DNA of 64,000 nt from Rhodamnia argentea. Lineage: Eukaryota; Streptophyta; Magnoliopsida; Myrtales; Myrtaceae. The notes under the pieces were generated by a model, which searched no databases, was not told the DNA's origin, and worked only from the letters and a program-made list of their open reading frames with translations. This document shows positions 61,658 to 64,000 of this stretch, one piece after another (the stretch's first letter is position 1; every line of letters begins with the position of its first letter). The stretch lies in assembly GCF_020921035.1 (NCBI RefSeq), contig NC_063158.1:16722001-16786000 (forward strand), given 5' to 3'. Position numbers and translations under genes: made by a program.

Positions 61658-61808
61658 ATCCTACATGGAAAAATCAATGCTAACGTGGACAAACTTTTAT
61701 AATATTATAATATTTTATTTATTATTAGTCTTTCATTTTCTTTTTCTTTTTTTTTTGTCATTATGGCCGGCGAGGGTCGCAGCCCTTGCCCAAGGGAGTC
61801 CTCACCTA

Positions 61809-62728
61809 AGTAGCACGGACACGGACACGGGACACGCGACACACGACACGACACGACACGACACGTGTACACGTCATTTCTAAAAAATAGAAAATTCCGA
61901 CACGTTAGGACACGTTGTATTTTTATATATACATGTCTAAAAAAAATTATTTTGTTACGTGTGCAAAGATTTTAGAATAGTGTTAAAAAAAACCTCATTT
62001 TTAAGTGAAATTGTTTTGCTTTTTAAAATTTTAAATGAAAAATATTCATTATATCTCCTCCCCATCTCTTTATCTTCAAAGTGGTCTTCTCACCTCGACG
62101 GAGTCTTGTCAACGTCAAGTTAGTCTTCCAAGTTACAACTCTCGAGAGTTTCTTTTATTCCCAAGGTTTCTTTTTCAATGAACCCCACCACACACGCAAC
62201 CCTTCCCCTACCCCTTTCCCTTTCCCTTTCCCTTGCCTCGCCGAACCCTAATCAGCACTAGACTACCTCCTTTTTCTCTCTCTCAAACTTCGTCTTTCTA
62301 TCATCACTTCCTCTTCCCCTCTCTCTCTCTCTCTCGCTCGCGAAGAGGCAGCGGTGGAGCAGGTTCGGAGGCCGGCGACTTTGAGCTGACGGGAAGAGTT
62401 GTTCATTACAACGTCCCTCTCCCTCCTCCAGAGAGCAACCTCCTCAAGGGCTTCGTCAGTCTGAGAGACGCCATCCTGGCCCAGCTTTACCACGCCTTCT
62501 GCGGCGAGAGCTCCGAGCCCTTCATCCTCCTTGTCGCCTGGCTCCCCGCTGCCATCTCCATCATCTTCCTCTGCACCGTCCGCATTCTGCGTGTCCGACG
62601 TACCCAACACGCGTGTTGACGGCTGTTGACCAAGTGTCGAATTCCCAACACGCGTTGACCGCGTGTCGAACGTGTGTCGGTGTCCGACACAGACTCGGAT
62701 GCCTTCTTCACGTGTCCGTGCTTCTTAG
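61809..62728 (+). mobile_element. TIR element with captured GC-rich gene fragment (Pack-MULE-like)
   Basis: Perfect 11-bp direct repeat GTCCTCACCTA at 61798-61808 and 62729-62739. The inverted ends are AGTAGCACGGACACG and CGTGTCCGTGCTTCT. The subterminal regions are rich in ACACG-type repeats (61815-61870, 62605-62700). The centre is GC- and CT-rich and holds an intronless open stretch at 62233-62619. No transposase. Confidence 0.7.
62233..62619 (+). pseudogene. Unidentified captured coding fragment inside the TIR element
   Basis: An open frame of about 128 codons without a good ATG at its beginning (it opens at TTG). The N-terminal part is Ser/Leu-rich like translated 5' UTR. The middle (VVHYNVPLPPPESNLLKGF) looks like genuine protein, followed by a hydrophobic segment (LLVAWLPAAISIIFLCTVRI). 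The frame ends inside the element's terminal repeats. I do not recognise the parent gene. Confidence 0.4.
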
Positions 62729-63041
62729 GTCCTCACCTAGGTGAGGGTTACCCACTCGGATAAGGCGAGGGCTTGGTGGCCGCACCAGCGAAAATGAAAA
62801 GAAAATAAAAAAATTCTGAACAAAATACTAAAAAATTGTAAAATTTGTCTAGGATAGTATCGGTCATGCCGGGCAGGGTGACAATCGTCCATATTAGCAA
62901 TTTCAAGCCAAAATTGATTTGATGAATTGATTGCAGCCAAGCAAGTGAGAGGACCTAATTATTTACGACCTAAGATATAATATATAATGTCATTACCGCA
63001 CATTAATACCATCAAGGAAATATTATATGTGATGTTCAAAG

Positions 63042-63722
63042 TTATTCTAGACCAGTAGAGCCAATCATCTTGGTCAAACCAAAGGTGGCGCCCATGGCCA
63101 ACCACCCTCCAAGCAGCACTCTAGAAGCCGACTTCACTACCGGCACATTCCCTAGCACAGCGCTTAGCCCGCCAAACCCGACCAATGCTACACTCACCGC
63201 CATTATCACCATCGCTAGTCTCACCTTGTACTCCTTTATGAAAATCGCCGCAAGGAGCGGCACTAGTGCCCCCAGTGCAAAGGCCGGTGCCGATGCCCCC
63301 GCGGCCTTCCATGGGCTCGGCAGCTTCTCATTCCTTGCATCCATCTCTTCAACTCCTAAGGCTCCGTTCCGGTCCTCTCGCTTGATCCGGGCCACCTCGA
63401 TGTCGTATTGCGAGTACACAGATACAAGCTCCCCGATGGCCATGCTGCAAGCCCCGGCAATCAGCCCCGCCACCCCGGTTATCGCCATGGTCTTGATGTC
63501 CTTGCGGATGGCCCCGACGCCCATCATAAGCGATGCCGTAGAGAGCAGGCCGTCATTTGCACCCAGCACGGCGGCGCGGAGCCACTGAGCACGCTTTGAG
63601 AAGTCGACGACCTCAATCTCTTTCTCGAGGGCTTGTTCGGTTTGTCCCTCGAGGTCAACTTTGAGGGGAGGAGGAGTTAATTGTTGGTGGTCTTGTGGCT
63701 GTGTTGATGGTGTTGTTGCCAT
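63042..63722 (-). CDS. Vacuolar iron transporter homolog (VTL), copy F, intact, inverted
   Basis: 226 aa, single exon, minus strand, ATG at 63720-63722. It shares the start [37 protein letters not shown] and the C-terminal TFGLTKMIGSTGL with copies A to E, but is the most distinct intact copy: an extra Lys near residue 20, an extra C-terminal Glu, LGNVPVVKS for LGKARVVKS, and LVGFGG for LFGFGG. Five hydrophobic segments are at the usual places. Expected role as for copies A and E: iron transport out of the cytosol. It faces the other copies, and its upstream homology (GTAGCTCAAATAAGT) continues to the window edge, so it is an old inverted duplicate, and possibly the best preserved. Confidence 0.94.
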   Translation of the reverse strand: MATTPSTQPQDHQQLTPPPLKVDLEGQTEQALEKEIEVVDFSKRAQWLRAAVLGANDGLLSTASLMMGVGAIRKDIKTMAITGVAGLIAGACSMAIGELVSVYSQYDIEVARIKREDRNGALGVEEMDARNEKLPSPWKAAGASAPAFALGALVPLLAAIFIKEYKVRLAMVIMAVSVALVGFGGLSAVLGNVPVVKSASRVLLGGWLAMGATFGLTKMIGSTGLE

Positions 63723-63825
63723 GGATGGATGGGGAGAGGGGAGTTAATTTGAAGAAACTCTAGAAATGACAGGACTATTACAGAGGAAGATAAGGGGGCG
63801 TGTGGAGGGCACACTCCCAGAGAGA

Positions 63826-63838
63826 AGCTATATATAGA
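63826..63838 (-). promoter_or_regulatory. TATA box of VTL F
   Basis: Minus-strand CTCTATATATAGC replaces the CTCTATAAATAGC of the other copies, about 105 bases upstream of the ATG. The adjacent proximal G-box position reads ACATGT, so the box is lost. Confidence 0.6.
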
Positions 63839-64000
63839 GAAACATGTCTCTTATAGAATAATAGCCAAGTGAGCTCCAGCGGAATATGAGAAACGGTTTT
63901 TCATAGCTGGTGAATAAAAAATTTCTAGAATTGGATCTCAGCACTTTTTTCAATTCTTTTTATGGAACGCAATCCCATTCCTGTAGCTCAAATAAGTAAA

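Larger units (their letters stand above)
61658..62935. mobile_element. Further inverted-repeat element carrying a nested TIR element
   Basis: The left piece (61658-61797) and right piece (62740-62935) have the same arm phrases (GCTAACGTGGACAAAC; TTCAAGCCAAAATTGATTTG) and a GGCGAGGG-type centre. The nested element at 61809-62728 splits the centre. Confidence 0.45.

Overview
The window is nuclear DNA of a flowering plant, most likely a woody eudicot. The genes have introns with GT..AG borders, the gene-poor stretches are AT-rich, and nested plant transposons are abundant. The two single-copy genes encode proteins that I recognise by eye as close relatives of Arabidopsis SIG2 and FOLT1. The species cannot be fixed from the sequence; a Myrtales-type tree is only a guess.

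Layout. 1-2.4 kb: gene-free, with a hammerhead-ribozyme-like motif near 0.4 kb. 2.57-8.28 kb (+): a 7-exon SIG2/SIGB gene for a plastid RNA polymerase sigma factor, 581 aa, with upstream ORFs in its leader and a SINE-like insertion in intron 3. 9.98-19.33 kb (+): an 11-exon FOLT1-type folate carrier gene, 309 aa, including a 21-nt micro-exon. 19.4-25.8 kb: FOLT1 3' flank, Mutator-like non-autonomous elements and a 3.2-kb solo LTR. 25.8-64 kb: a cluster of six vacuolar-iron-transporter-like (VTL, nodulin-21-type) genes, called A to F here. A, E and F are intact. B, C and D each carry one in-frame stop. F lies inverted at the right edge.

How the cluster was built. A block (25.8-34.7 kb, holding A) recurs at 38.1-52.1 kb (holding C). 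Within it, VTL units are tandemly repeated through a junction inside a Mutator-like element. D and E are nearly identical and arose from one another. The copies were later marked by private insertions: a SINE in A's unit (with the empty site still visible in C), a solo LTR in the second large block, and another solo LTR in E's unit. These give a relative chronology. Decayed Copia-type gag/pol and a TIR element carrying a GC-rich coding-like fragment (61.8-62.7 kb) complete the picture.

Function. SIG2 and FOLT1 both serve plastids but are otherwise unrelated neighbours. The VTL genes are expected to move iron across the tonoplast or another membrane. They share a promoter layout (TATAAATAG, one or two CACGTG boxes) whose boxes differ between copies, so regulation may have diverged. 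I found no clearly novel multi-gene system. The most interesting signals are recurrent truncation of VTL copies at the same codon, promoter G-box turnover, repeated use of one insertion site, and the captured-fragment element.
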